A stretch of 64,000 bases of DNA from Bathynomus jamesi (GCA_023014485.1 JAJOZX010005616.1:263624-327623), one strand, 5' to 3'. Counted from the stretch's first letter, positions 9,940-21,116 are shown. The notes: generated from the sequence alone by a model not told the origin. Numbers and translations: made by a program.

Positions 9940-10965
9940 TATCGGTAGGTGGGATGAACTTCTGTTGAGAGACTGTTCCACTGCATGGAAAATGGAGCTT
10001 TATAAATAGGAGCGAAAGCTCGTAAAGGAGAAGAATAAAGGAGAAAAGGATTACAAAAGAAAGGGGTATTTAACATAATAATTCCATAAGAAACGCAAAA
10101 GGCATCGGTATAGAGAAGAGAAGATGGAGAAAGCTCAGAAATGACGAAGGCTAACGTTTATTCTCAAAAGGAAAATAACATATTAAATTCTCCTTTTATT
10201 TCGCTTTAAATATAATCGACGTTTCCTCGTTGCTTTTTACGTCACAATTTCTTATTTCGAAAAATTTGTCTTCTTGATTCTCGTTTTCAATTTTTTTTGT
10301 AAGGAAAGTTTTAGTTCTCTTTCTGATGTTATTACTATTATTATTATTATTATTATAATTATTATTATTATTATTTTTAATAGTAGTAGTAGAAATTGTT
10401 ATTATGTTGTTATTTAATTTGAAAATTTCTTTTGATTTTGGTTTACCATTTTTTGTTTTGGGGTTAAGTTTGTTTATGTTGAGTTGGGTTAGATTGGATG
10501 AGAGTTTTTCTCTGTCGTTACGATTTGTTCATCGAGATTTTAATTCTCGTTACAAATGTTTTTTGAATATTTTATTTTGAGATTAGTTTTGTGAATGAGA
10601 GTAATTTTTCGCGACTGAAATCACGACCGAACTTTGGTTTTTCTTTCTTTTTTTTTTTGCTTTTTTGAAGTATGTTACCAGATTTTTTTATTTGTCGAAA
10701 TTTTTTTTTTTGAAGGGCGTTTGAGTTTAAATTTTTTAATGTCTCTTTATTTTGCCTTTAAATTTGTAAAATATTTCGGCTTTTTTTTTTTTTTTCGTTA
10801 ATTAGAATCGTCTTAGGTTTTCTATTTTTTTTCCTTGTTTTTTACAGAGTTTTACGTTTTTTATTCGTTTTTTTTTTTGGGGGGGGGGGAAAGCAAAATG
10901 ATGTGGATATTTCCTTTTCTTGTTTTCCATTTGGCGTCAACATCTCAGACCAGCATCGACGACAC
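9940..10965. other. AT-rich, T-run-rich spacer with (ATT)n
   Basis: An ATT repeat lies at about 10328-10376, many T runs follow, and there is a G9 run near 10878. I see no coding sequence. Confidence 0.6.
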
Positions 10966-10969
10966 AGAT

Positions 10970-11145
10970 TGTTTATGGATTAAGTCTTAGAAAATAAAGG
11001 CTTTATCATTTTACAAAGCATCACTCGGCCCATACACTCATGCAGGGTACGAGCAGCTCGCAGCCTTATTGCCAAGTATACAGAAGGCCAAGGTACGTGG
11101 GTCATCAACAGTTGATGTAATACTGCTTTGAATTATTATATTTCA
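10970..11145. repeat. dispersed repeat R11, copy 1
   Basis: The segment with CATGCAGGGTACGAGCAGC, TCGCAGCC and GTGGGTCATCAACA recurs in diverged form at 55525-55700 in the same orientation. No ORF and no pol III boxes are visible. Confidence 0.6.
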
Positions 11146-11534
11146 ATAAGAGGTCCAATCCAAAAGCTTGTGTCGTTAGCTTGCATTGCAGATACGCCTG
11201 GTTCTATAGGTTTGTGTTAATATATATAATATATATATTAGGAGGCGATTGTAGACACCAATCGACCAGGGAAGTACTCCGGGAAGGGCGTTAGGCAGGA
11301 GACAGGGAGTGCTAGAACTCCCGTTTCTCCTGTCATTGTCCTCCTTAGCTGATCTTTTTCCGTGTCTCATCTACCCTGTGAACAGCCCAGCATGCTCTCA
11401 AACACACACCCTCTATTCTTCACTACACATACATGCACTTTACACACTACACAATCTTTTGAAAATAAAAAAAATATAGAATTTGTGCATTTTATTACTT
11501 TACTTTGTCCATTATAAAATTTTTAAATAATAAA

Positions 11535-11766
11535 TAGTGTGTATGTATGACGACTGTGTACGTATGAAGGAGTGTGTATAGGTATAAAGGGTCATGTACG
11601 TAGAAAGAAGTGTGTGTGTATAAAGGAGTATGTACGTATAAAAAATGTGGTGTGGGTATAGAAGAGAATGTAAGTATAAAAGAGTGTGGTGTAAATATAA
11701 AGAAGTCTGTGCATATTAAGAAGTGTGTTATGAATATAAAAGAATGGGCTGCGAGTTTAAAGGAAT

Positions 11767-11804
<38 letters not shown>

Positions 11805-11912
11805 ACACAGGAGAATGCACGTATAAAAAAGTATGGTGAGCGTATAAGGGAGCGTATAAATATAAAGGAGTGTGGTGTGCGTATAAAGGAGTGTGTACGT
11901 TTAAAGATGCAT
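11535..11912. repeat. degenerate minisatellite, about 20-bp units
   Basis: Variants of GTATAAAGGAGTGTGTACGT recur through the block. It is interrupted by a (GT)n tract at 11768-11803. On the minus strand it translates as variants of HTPLYxxHTP, which is why long but meaningless ORFs overlap it. Confidence 0.75.
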
Positions 11913-11939
11913 TTAGCATGAGAACCGTCACACATCTCG

Positions 11940-12520
11940 CCTTCGCATCAGCACACCTCGGTCTCCTCTTTCCATTCTGGCCAGAAATTGACGTCGATTG
12001 TTCGCCTTTGAGATCTGAAATGAGTTTTCGTCGATTTCTTAAAATGGAAATTTCTATTATTTTTTTAGGTAAAAAATGGAAAAAATTGGACAAAAAGTAC
12101 GTAAGCTTAAATGGGAAAACTGCAGAAAGAGATGTTTTATATAAAAAGAGCAATTTTTATAGGCCTATGTGCTTCTTTTTAGGATTTTTTCCCTTGTAGT
12201 CCCTAATTCCCCGAGAGCTTATACAACCATTGCTTTTCTGAAATGTAAAAAAGAACATAGGTATTTATATGCTCTCTATTGGAGGTAAAAGTAAGCATAT
12301 GCGATTGTATTAGGAAGTATGCATACAAAATCTACATATATATAAACCTTATGTGTAGCAATATTTATACAAAGAAAGCAAATCGCATTTAATACCGGAA
12401 ATTTGCAAAAATAGAATTCCTCATTTTTTTTTTTATTTGTGAAATAATACGATGTGTATATTTTATACTTACCATTAGTAAATATATACATTAATTTATA
12501 ATAAACTATACAAACAGTGG

Positions 12521-12554
<34 letters not shown>

Positions 12555-12600
12555 CTTTAAAGTTAATTCATGTACAGTATGTCAAGTGAATATATACTAT
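11940..12600. other. AT-rich spacer with (CA)n
   Basis: Contains a CA tract at 12522-12552. Otherwise no supported feature. A sequence GGTGTCTCAAAAGTCACAC at about 12606 resembles a mariner terminus, but I found no partner. Confidence 0.5.
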
Positions 12601-12716
12601 ATATATGGTGTCTCAAAAGTCACACAACCCAAAACAGAAAGGTAATAAGTTCTTGACCAAATAATACTGTGTAGCCTAACAATTCTGAATGAGTTAGAGT
12701 AGGCGACGTTCTAGAC

Positions 12717-12911
12717 CAGTGGTTCCCAACGTGGACGCCACCGCCCCCCAGTGGGCGTTTAAGAATCTTAGGGGGACGCTAGGAAACTGTTAAATTGTTA
12801 CCTTTTATTTATAAATCACTTATCCTGTTAAATTATTATCTTTAGGAGAGGGCATCAGCAAATATTGATGGACATAAGGGGCGTTGGCCTTAAAATGGTT
12901 GGGAACCACTG
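12717..12911. mobile_element. hAT MITE, 195 bp, exact 8-bp TSD
   Basis: The ends are CAGTGGTTCCCAAC and GTTGGGAACCACTG. The 8 bp TTCTAGAC is repeated exactly at 12709-12716 and 12912-12919. An 8-bp duplication and a CAGTG-type terminus are hallmarks of hAT elements. The interior has no coding sequence. Confidence 0.93.
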
Positions 12912-13058
12912 TTCTAGACATTCCTATGTAAAGGCTACATGCTAACTAGGAATAGAGCTAAGTTTAAAATTAGAATTGGCAAATCTACAGGAAGTAGTAT
13001 GATGCAACATACATATATATATATTATATATATTGTTCACAAAACAAAAACGCGTTTA

Positions 13059-13274
13059 CAGGGTGGCCCATAAGTTCCAATCGGTTATAATTAAAGCGAA
13101 AATACAACAAAAATCAAAGTAAAACGTTTGTAATAAGTTTAGAAATATTTAATTGGTTATTCAAAGTGGAAAATATAACCATCTCGAAAAATATTCTTTC
13201 CTTAGGTCAGTGTGAGCTCCGCTAGATGGAGTTTCGATTTAATTATAGCCTATTAGGACTTATGGGCCACCCTG
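13059..13274. mobile_element. mariner-type MITE, 216 bp
   Basis: Inverted repeats of about 43 bp begin CAGGGTGGCCCATAAGT at both ends and are flanked by TA. There is no coding sequence. The outermost 11 bases equal those of the 6688-6766 MITE; the rest differs. Confidence 0.88.
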
Positions 13275-13340
13275 TATATTGTTAAAATGTATTTTGCCAC
13301 AAAATCCCTCAAAAACTGTCAAGTAGAGTTTTCACGTAAG

Positions 13341-13540
13341 GGCTACGTCGTGGCTTGCGTAACACCGCTTCCAGTCGAACAGCGAAGTTAGGCGATATTG
13401 GGTCTGGAGGGTAGTTGGATAAGAGACTGTCCTCTGTGTCCAGGCTATATAGTGACCTACAGTTCGAATCCCTTCCGTCATATGGTCTTAGATGTTGCGA
13501 AGGAGGTTAAACAACTCTATGCATCATTACATTTTTTTTG
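13341..13540 (+). mobile_element. 5S-rRNA-headed SINE, copy b
   Basis: Begins GGCTACGTCGTGGC and keeps GCGAAGTTAGGCGATATTGG and GTTGGATAAGAGACTG, which correspond to the 5S internal promoter. It then passes into a degraded B-box module and the tail TCCGTCATATGGTCTTAG, ending in GAAGGAGGTTAAACAA and a T-rich end. More diverged than copies a and d. Confidence 0.82.
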
Positions 13541-14332
13541 AAAGTAAATTTGCAAATGTGGAAGCACCAAAAAAAAGCACAATTTCTCGGCTAGTAGAGC
13601 GATTTTGGGAAATTCACCAAAGCCTACCAATATCTAGTTGGTTCACGCTCGCCTCGTATTATAACATGGAAGCAACTTCATAGACAATGAACAAAAATTT
13701 TTAAGTCAGTGAGACCTTAACATTTATTTAAAACTCACGAGGCGCTTAAATTTTAAATGCAGCTTCACAAATTTGGTTTCACTGGCTTTTGATGTGAAGC
13801 TCAAAATTTTGGTGGCTGTGGTATTTTGTAAATTTAGTGACCGTCTAACTTTTTGTAATCGTGGTCTGACTAGATATAGATAGGCGTTGGACTGACTCTG
13901 TAGATGATAGGAAAGGAGTGGACGCCCGAAAGTGGTTACAGGAAGCGTTTACACGTTCGCTAAGAAAATATCTTTACGATGGATGTTACATGGAATTGGA
14001 TTGAAAAGGTGCACCATCTATAACCCATATAGAATATGCAGGAAATTTAATTTTTATCTCTATTGTATCCAAGTAGTCCATGAATTGAAGGGTCCAGACA
14101 AGATAAAGAGGCTGCAAAAATGACATTGGTTTAAACACTGTTCGCTCTCATCAGGGGTTTCAGACACAGCTTCCTTCTCTCATGAAGTTTAGTTCCTTGG
14201 TGGGTATGTAAACCGCCAGAATGAAGGATTTGGGCTACAGAGAATTCGCATGGTCTCCATCAGTAACAACTTCATAGTCAGAAGATATAGGAGTGTGGTG
14301 TGCGGTCTCGCGGCAAAGGATATAGTTGAAAC

Positions 14333-15467
14333 CAGGGCTGGGTACCAGCAATATAAATGATACTGGTATTGGTACGATAATTTTTAACTCAATTGGTACT
14401 GGTATTGGTACGATAATTTTTAACTCAATTGGTACTGGTATTGGTATTGGTACGATAATTTTTAACTCAATTGGTACTGGTACTGGTATTTGTGACTAAG
14501 TGGTACTGATATTACCAACTTTCCAAAATTGTACTGGTACTGGTACTAGTTGTGGTATTGGTTAATAGTTATAGGGTCTACAAACACTTCATACATCTAC
14601 AATCTACCTTTAATATTGCCGAAATGAAATACTAGCTATTTCTTATATATGGGGCCGTTCAAAAATTACGTAACGCTAGTTTTGGTAAAGCTTGACCCCC
14701 CACCCCCCACCCCCCACCCCTTATAACAATGCTAGACCAGACACCCCCTATTAGGGGTTACATAACATCTTAGTGGGTGTCTGGTCTAGCGTTACGGAAC
14801 GTTACAAGGGGGTGGAGGTGTCAAGTTTTAGCAAAAAAAAATAGCGTTACGTAATTTTTGAACGACCCCTCTGCATACGGTAACTAAATAAAATTTTAAC
14901 CCTCTTTATCATTCGCAAAAAAAAAGTTTATATTATTTAACTGAAATAAAAGAAAATATCATCTGTTTCATTAAAATCTATTAGACTTCAAAAACGAAAT
15001 ACTGCATATTCTATTCAATAGAAAAACCTGTCTTCTTCTTTGTCGGCAGCATTTTCCCATGCCTAAGTGGGGTCGCTGTTCCTAATCTGTTCCTAATTTC
15101 TTTCGATAGAAAAATCTATATTTGTAAGTAAAAGAGATTCATGTTAGAAATTTAGCTAGAAACAGTATTAAAGATCCTAAAAATTTCTTCAGGTTATAAA
15201 TTCAGTAATAAAAATAAAGACAGAATAGCTCTTAAGGGGCCTACAGCATCAAGGAACTTGAGTAAGGTTACTCGAAAAGGAGATCAGGATAAGGTTGGTG
15301 TTTTAAATGAAAATACCAACAAAATACCACCAGATTATGTGGTATACCAGCTGTTTTTAACAGTTACTTGTACTGGTACTGATATTTGAAACTAAATGAG
15401 TGGTACTGGTACTGGTATCAAAATCTAAGTAGTCGTTACTGGTATTTGGTACTGGTTCCCAGCCCTG
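14333..15467. mobile_element. non-autonomous hAT with GGTACT-type subterminal repeats
   Basis: The ends are CAGGGCTGGGTACCAG and its near-complement CTGGTTCCCAGCCCTG. The 8-bp target duplications GTTGAAAC (14325-14332) and GTTGGAAC (15468-15475) differ by one base. At each end are arrays of TGGTACTGGTATT-like units (14355-14560 and 15365-15455). There is no transposase. The interior hosts another inverted-repeat element at 14652-14871. Confidence 0.88.
14652..14871. mobile_element. MITE with GGGGCCGTTCAAAAATTACG ends
   Basis: Terminal inverted repeats of about 28 bp contain GTTCAAAAATTACGTAACGC. The inside has a C-rich block of CCCCCCA units and a second inverted pair built on CTAGACCAGACACCC. 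Target duplication is unclear. It is nested in the hAT above. Superfamily not assigned. Confidence 0.75.
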
Positions 15468-16029
15468 GTTGGAACACTAATCTTTACTGAAACTGTAAGT
15501 CTATAACTGCTGAACGATACAGTGAAAACATTAAACAGGTAGTTAGTTCACTGCACTATTATATGGTGAAGAACGTGACGCGTGGTTCCAGGCATCAAGA
15601 TGAGACACCATCTCATACTGATATAGAAACGTTGGAATTCATTCAGAACTTCTTTGGCAAAGAAGTAAAGGACTTTGGCCGCCAAGGTCCCCAGACTTGA
15701 CTCCACTAAATTATTTTTTATGGGAATACACCAAAGGAGAAGCGTATGCTAACAATCTAAGGAATCTTGATGCCTCGAAGCGAAACATAATCGCCTGTAT
15801 CGACATGACGCCGGCTAATCTGCAGCGTGTTTTTGCGAATATGCGCGAGCATGTGGATATGTGTATCCAAAAACATGGTGACCACTTTCTGCACTTTCTG
15901 TATAAAGTATTACTGTATGTATTCTTTATCATTCTCCGTTACCACTGTACAAAAAAAAAAATTAAAAATCTTTCGTTTGTGTTCTTTATTATAAAGTAAG
16001 GTTGCATAACTATTGGGAAAAAAATAAAA

Positions 16030-16054
16030 ATATATATATATATATATATATATA
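16030..16054. repeat. (TA)n microsatellite
   Basis: A short TA tract directly abutting the 78-bp MITE. Confidence 0.9.
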
Positions 16055-16132
16055 CAGGGTGTCCCAAAAAACTATATACTCTTTTATATATATGATGCTA
16101 TAAAGAGTATATAGTTTTTTTGGGACACCCTG
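16055..16132. mobile_element. 78-bp mariner-type hairpin MITE
   Basis: CAGGGTGTCCCAAAAAACTA pairs with its complement at the right end (TTTTTTTGGGACACCCTG) around a loop of about 20 bp, and is flanked by TA. Practically nothing but terminal repeats remains. Confidence 0.88.
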
Positions 16133-16349
16133 TATATATATGGTATATCATGCATGAACACGCAAGATTTTCCATAATGCAAAAATGCATTTTGCGTTTT
16201 GCAAAATCGGCCGTGTTAATGCATGCCATTCAATCTATGAGTCCCCAATGTTATATCAAAGATTTGAATGAAATGCTGACAGTGCCTCGAATGCAGGGAA
16301 GATAAATAAGAATAACACTTTTGAACGCGAAAGCGTTGTGTTCGCTGGG

Positions 16350-16462
16350 GTGTTGAAATATCAACCAAGCGTGGTGGTAGCTCCCTCGTCTTCCACTAAA
16401 GTGATTCTGGGTTCGAATCGGGGTGTGGTTTCTGCGCGTATGTAGGAAAATTACGACTTCTG
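16350..16462 (+). mobile_element. tRNA-derived SINE, family 2
   Basis: The head has A-box-like GTGGTGGTAGCTC and B box GGGTTCGAATC, spaced as in tRNA, followed by a short body ending near GATCGAGTG. It is immediately followed by another SINE in the same direction. Confidence 0.65.
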
Positions 16463-16465
16463 ATC

Positions 16466-16621
16466 GAGTGAGGCCCATGGTGTAGTGGTTATCATATCTG
16501 ACCGGCAATCGGAAGATCCCGGGTTCGATTCCCGGGTGGTTACCTCATTTTTTCATGTGTTCGTTCTCCCTCCTCATCTTGCGCGGAATGTTCTTCTATA
16601 CAGTACAAGCGTCGTTCTTTA

Positions 16622-16624
<3 letters not shown>
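16466..16624 (+). mobile_element. tRNA-derived SINE, family 1
   Basis: A box TGGTGTAGTGG, an anticodon-like stem with loop CCGGCAA, and B box GGGTTCGATTCCC. The body and tail end GTCGTTCTTTACGA and match the minus-strand copy at 3456-3612. A TA tract follows directly. Confidence 0.85.

Positions 16625-16668
<44 letters not shown>
16625..16668. repeat. (TA)n microsatellite
   Basis: TA tract at the 3' end of the family 1 SINE; a (GA)n tract occurs further on at about 16901-16936. Confidence 0.92.
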
Positions 16669-16671
<3 letters not shown>

Positions 16672-16898
16672 AATTTCCCAATTAAACACGTGAAACTAAT
16701 AAAGGGTATAAACCCACAGGGAAAATGAAAAGCGATTCCAAGGCCTTTCGTGTATTTAGTTACGTGTTGATCACCCTTGCAAGCCTAATCCGTGAATATA
16801 ACTTATACATAACTTAATGCCTGGTTCAGAGCATACCAAATCGAAAATTGGAGGCAAATCATTGGTGTTTCAAATGTTTTGGCTGTAGCTATATATAT

Positions 16899-16937
<39 letters not shown>

Positions 16938-17264
16938 AGACTCGAGTGTTACAAAAAAGAATGAAATAATGGGGACACAAGAGTTCGGAAATGTCCCAAC
17001 GAAAAACCGGGTGGATGAGAGAGAGAACGAAATAACGAATAACAGTATAATAACGAATAACAATATAAACAATATAATACGGAATGAAGACATAGATGAA
17101 AGAAAAGAAATAAGTAAAAGTTGCGAGGTAGTAAAACTGTCCAACGAGCGAAATGATAAAAAGATAATAACTAAAAACGTAGAAAGAAAAATAATGATAA
17201 TACCAAAATTAAGAACTTTGAAAATAATAAGAAAACAAGAAGTAGAAGCGTAGAAAATACTGTA

Positions 17265-18147
17265 TGTAAATACTACGCAAAAGGGAACTGCAGATATAGG
17301 GATGGGCAATGCATCTATACACATCCCTCATTATGCAACACACATTACACACGTGGATATTGCAAATTTGATAAGAAGTGCAAGTTCCACCATACGGTCT
17401 GCAACACCTATGCAAGATATGGGAGGTGCAAATACAGACAAAAATGGTGAACAGGAAAAACGAACATCAAAGAAGGGTACCAGTTTTTTAGACGTAGCCA
17501 ACACAATTCAGCTGCTAAATACTATCCAGCAAATACAAAGTCAGCAGGACAAATATAGGAATCCGAGAGCCGGACAGAAGGCACGCACAAAGACACTTCA
17601 TGCATTATCGGGACAACAGGTACCAACAAAGATAAAAAGAGGAAAATTCTCGGAGGACCACGAGGCAACGAAACCGGCACCACCATTGGAAAACGAATCG
17701 GAACCACCTGCATACGAAAACGATAGAGAAAAAATAAAAATAATCTTAGCCAACATTCAGGGCCTTAAATCAAATCATTCCCCGGACAAAGTTTTATACC
17801 TGAAAGGGCTCATGCAAGAAGCCGGAGCAGACTTTGCATGCCTCACAGAAACTCATCTAAAGGACTGCCAGGCGAACTGTGAAAACTGTGAGTCCTGTGC
17901 TGACAAAAAAGAAATACAAATTGACAACTATAACATCCTCCGAGCCGACAGAACAGTGAGACGTAAAGGAGGATGTGCCATTTACACACGCGAAAGGCAT
18001 ATGGCAGAAATGACTTCTTTAAGTACCTCAAACAGCTACGTAGAATGTGTAGCAGCAAAAGTTGAAAAATTAAATATGGTACTAATTGTAATGTACACAC
18101 CCCAAACACGCCAACCTCAAAATTTTCAGATTTCATTACAGAGGTAA
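17265..18147 (+). pseudogene. LINE gag-like CCCH fingers and endonuclease, frameshifted
   Basis: Frame 1 from 17265 reads CKYYAKGNCRYRDGQCIYTH, then CNTHYTRGYCKFDKKCKFHH, then CNTYARYGRC. This gives two clear CCCH zinc fingers and a third damaged one, ending at a stop near 17450. The next frame (open from 17302) carries on with a hydrophilic linker, then the endonuclease start IILANIQGLKS at 17745, the active-site-like CLTETHLKD, and YNILRADRTVRRKGGCAIYT to 18147. In LINEs the fingers would bind RNA and the endonuclease nicks the target. At least one frameshift separates the modules, and several more follow after 18147. Confidence 0.82.
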
Positions 18148-20704
18148 GAAACTGGATAAAAGATCTACACTCTCCACCCCAAATATTTTTCTCTGTGGTG
18201 ATTTTAATTTCCCATTCATGAAATATAAAAGGATAGGAAAAAATATATGTATACACCAGGACAAGGGGAACACACGGGAAAACCAGGAGCAGGTAAAAAT
18301 GCTACTAGATCTAGCTGATGAATTTATGTTAACGCAAGAAATAACAGAAAACACAAGAAAAAAACAACTGCCTAGATTTGGTATTCACAAACAACAACAA
18401 CCTAATTGATAATGTAGAAATATCCCCAACTATAATATCGGACCATAACATCATTTAAATAACAACCAATATAAAAGCAACAGGAAAGGAAAGAACACGA
18501 ACAACAGAAAGAAGCAAATTCGAAATTTTTAATTTTCACTCCAAAGCTATAAACTGGGAAGATGTGGCATCCAGCATAGAAGTAATAGATTGGAAAACCA
18601 TTTTCGAGGCCAAGACAACGGAAGAGATGCTAATGACTTTAGAGAAGAAGACGTTAGAAATTGTGGAAAGATGGAAAGACATGCTCCAAAAATACAACAA
18701 AGAGGAAAGAGAAGCAGGTTCGAGAGATAAAAGAGGTCATTGTTCCGAAAGAGAAAAAGAGTGACTGCAAAATTAAGTAACTGTAAAGATAACAACATCA
18801 GAAAAATATTAAATAATAAACTGCAGAGTATCGATGACGTCATACAGGAACTAATTGAGAAGCATACAGAAAAAGAAGAAGACGACGCTATAGAAGCGAT
18901 AAAGGTTAACTAAAAGTACTTCTATAATTTTGCAAAAAGAAAGTCGAAAAACCATGCGACTATCGGACCTTTAAAACACGAGAACAGTGCTTTATCTGAT
19001 GATCTAACAGAAGTATCTGAAATATTAAGAGCTCAGTACGAATCATCTTTCAGTATTCCAAAAACTGACAAACTGATATGTGATAGAAACGCGTTCTTTG
19101 AAGAAGAACTACAAGGGGAAAGTATAACGGACTTCGACTTTACGATGGATGATATTACACAAGCTATAGGGAAACTATAAACACACTCAGCGGCAGGACC
19201 GGATAAATGAAATGCTACACTGATCAAAAACTGCAAGAATGCAATCGTTCAGCCCCTATATTGGATATGGAGACGATCACTAGACACCGGAGAAATACCG
19301 GGCATCCTGAAGAACGCGAACATAGTCCCAATATATAAAGAAGATCGATCCGAGGCCAAAAACTATAGGCCAGTGTCGCTTACATCTCATCTCACTAAAA
19401 TATTTGAAAGAATAGTTAGACAGAAAATCTATGACTTTTTGGAAACTCAGAAAAAAATCAATGATAACCAACATGGGTTTCGGTCAGGCAGATCATGCCT
19501 ATCACAACTAATGGAACAATACAACAACATTATTGATGCACTTGAAAGTAATGAAAACTATGATGTAATATACACAAACTTTGCTAAAGCGTTCGACAAG
19601 TGTGACCATGGAATCATAATACATAAACTGAAATATACGGGAATAACAGGAAAAGTAGGGAAATGGATATATAATTTCCTTAGTGAGCGGCGGCAAGTCC
19701 TTACAGTACAAGGAGTATCTTCATCAGAATCAGAGGTTCCCAGCTAAGTACCACAAGGTACACTATTAGCTCCACTACTCTTCATAATCATGCTAACTGA
19801 AATAGATGACGACGTTACCAGAGACAGCACAGTAACATCCTTTGCGGATGACACAAAGATCAGTAGAAAAATAAGAAACCCAGAAGATATAGGATCTCTA
19901 CAAACCGACATGAACAGACTCTACAAGTGGACGGAAGACAACAATATGAAGTTTAACACTGAGAAATTTCAGCTGTTACGGTACGGAAAAAGAGAAGACC
20001 TAAAATCCATGGAATATTATACTCCAAATGGACAGGAAATTCAGAGAAATTCTAGAGCAAAAGATTTAGGGGTTGTAATGACTGATGATACGAAATTTGA
20101 AACACAAAATAAGATAGCAGTAAACAGAACAAAGAGAATAACGGGGCAGATATTGAGAATCTTTAAACGAAGGGATAGGAATGTAATGATTCGTTTACTG
20201 AAAACACTGATCATACCCAAATTGGAATACTGCTCGGTCCTAACATCCCCATATAAAAAAGAAGACATTAGACAGCTGGAAGGGATTCAGAGAAGCTTCA
20301 CAGCCAAGATCAACGGGTGCAAAGAAATAAATTACTGGGAAAGGTTACGTGAAATAAACCTATATTCACTGGAAAGGAGAAGAGAGAGATACATCATTAT
20401 TTACACTTGGAAAATAATGGAGAAACTAGTCCCTAATCTTACTTTGAACCCCGTAACTCCCCAAACAACAGTGGAAAGTAGAAAAGGAAGACTGTGTTGT
20501 GTTCCCAAATTAAAGGCGAGGCAGGGAACATCTTTAACCCTGAAAGAAAATAGTTTTGTTGTGAGAGGACCAAAACTGTTTAATCAGCTGCCCAAAGACC
20601 TAAGGAACACGAATGGTGTTGCAGTGAACATCTTCAAAAGAAGATTAGACGCCTGGCTCAGAACAATCCCCGATGAGCCGGGCGTAAGTGGAGGTGGAGA
20701 GTAA
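18148..20704 (+). pseudogene. LINE reverse transcriptase, multiply broken
   Basis: The endonuclease ends in broken frames (SLVVILISHS-like remnants of the GDFN box; CLDLVFTNNN in frame at about 18369). The RT is readable from 19373 (SLTSHLTKIFERIVRQKIY, QHGFRSGRSCLSQL, FAKAFDKCDH) to an in-frame TAA at 19745-19747, just before the PQG box. It resumes at 19790 with SFADDTK, the catalytic Asp pair, and runs to 20704 with the C-terminal YSLERRRERY and RGPKLFNQLPKDLR segments. The minus-strand copy at 35185 shares these blocks. Confidence 0.85.
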
Positions 20705-20818
20705 GAAACCAACTCACTACTTCACCAGGCCAACTCGAGAGGAGGGGCGACAAGCTGGACCTTCGTGAAATGAGAAATCATCGCGCGGAACCTTTGAAAG
20801 GTTGAAAGGTGTGTGTGT

Positions 20819-20820
20819 GG

Positions 20821-20851
<31 letters not shown>

Positions 20852-20861
20852 TATATATATA
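20819..20861. repeat. (TA)n tract between two LINE 3' ends
   Basis: This TA tract separates the 3' end of the plus-strand CCCH LINE from the 3' end of a minus-strand LINE, so two retroposons meet tail to tail here. Confidence 0.9.
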
Positions 20862-21075
20862 TACTTCCTTACTTTATGTGAATTGAACGCCGGTTCAGGA
20901 TCGACGTGCGATCGGCCCTCTGCAGCATTCCGCCTCATTTGCGGGATTTGGTGAAGGCGGGAATTGTTGTCTGCTCTCCTCCTGCCCTCGTAGCCAGCCA
21001 CGCATGGCTGGTCAGGGACTTTGCACAGGAATCTGTCCAGCTGGTTCTTGAAGTTTTTCAGGTCGGTGTGTGTGT
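20862..21075 (-). mobile_element. 5'-truncated CR1-like LINE, 3' end only (family L63)
   Basis: On the minus strand it encodes LKNFKNQLDRFLCKVPDQP and RRADNNSRLHQIPQMRRNAA, the C terminus of a LINE protein, followed by a 3' UTR ending in ACATAAAGTAAGGAAGTA. The same 3' end occurs at 47598-47755 (minus) and 62866-63310 (plus). Truncation at the 5' end is typical for retrotransposed LINE copies. Confidence 0.82.
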
Positions 21076-21116
21076 GTGTGTGGTGGTGTGTGTGTATAGA
21101 TATATATATATATAAA
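21067..21116. repeat. (GT)n/(TA)n compound repeat
   Basis: Short GT and TA blocks lie at the truncation point of the minus-strand LINE. Confidence 0.85.

Larger units (their letters stand above)
13541..15999 (+). pseudogene. old mariner transposase split by a hAT element
   Basis: Pieces of one transposase lie in order. A partial HTH is at 13541-13625 (FANVEAPKKSTISRLVERF). A linker/second-HTH region is at about 13955-14120 (IQVVHELKGPDKIKRLQ). GGYVNRQN and VVCGLAAKDIVE come just before 14325. After the hAT insertion come FTETVS and, in another frame, DETPSHTDIETLEFIQ, then SPDLTPLNYFLWEYTKGEAY to the end near 15920. Many stops and frameshifts show great age. I could not fix its terminal repeats. 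The hAT at 14333-15467 sits between the first and second catalytic segments. Confidence 0.75.
16940..20818 (+). mobile_element. CCCH-finger LINE, decayed near-full-length copy
   Basis: About 3.9 kb holding, in order, an Asn/Glu/Lys-rich leader, three CCCH zinc fingers, an apurinic-type endonuclease, a reverse transcriptase with FADD, a C-terminal domain with YSLERRRERY, and a short 3' UTR ending in a TG/TA microsatellite. A second copy lies on the minus strand at 35185-37943 plus 43799-44570. The RT belongs to the CR1/L2 side of LINEs by its FADD box and C-terminal style; the exact clade is uncertain. Confidence 0.85.

Noticed and set aside
10325..10380. (ATT)n block considered as a possible CRISPR-like or phased array
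   Set aside because: Simple eukaryotic trinucleotide repeat; no spacer structure, and CRISPR is not expected in this genome.
12600..12640. Mariner terminus GGTGTCTCAAAAGTCACAC
   Set aside because: No matching inverted end found within 2 kb and no transposase piece attached.
16466..16545. tRNA gene at 16466-16545 (and 3530-3606, 53719-53790)
   Set aside because: A and B boxes are good, but the acceptor stem does not pair, position 33 is not T, and a SINE body shared between copies follows.
16879..16940. ORFs encoding long Arg-Glu, Thr-His, Tyr-Ile or Val-Cys repeats (for example 16879, 47172, 9015, 50165)
   Set aside because: They are translations of GA, CA, TA or GT microsatellites, with no complexity outside the repeat.
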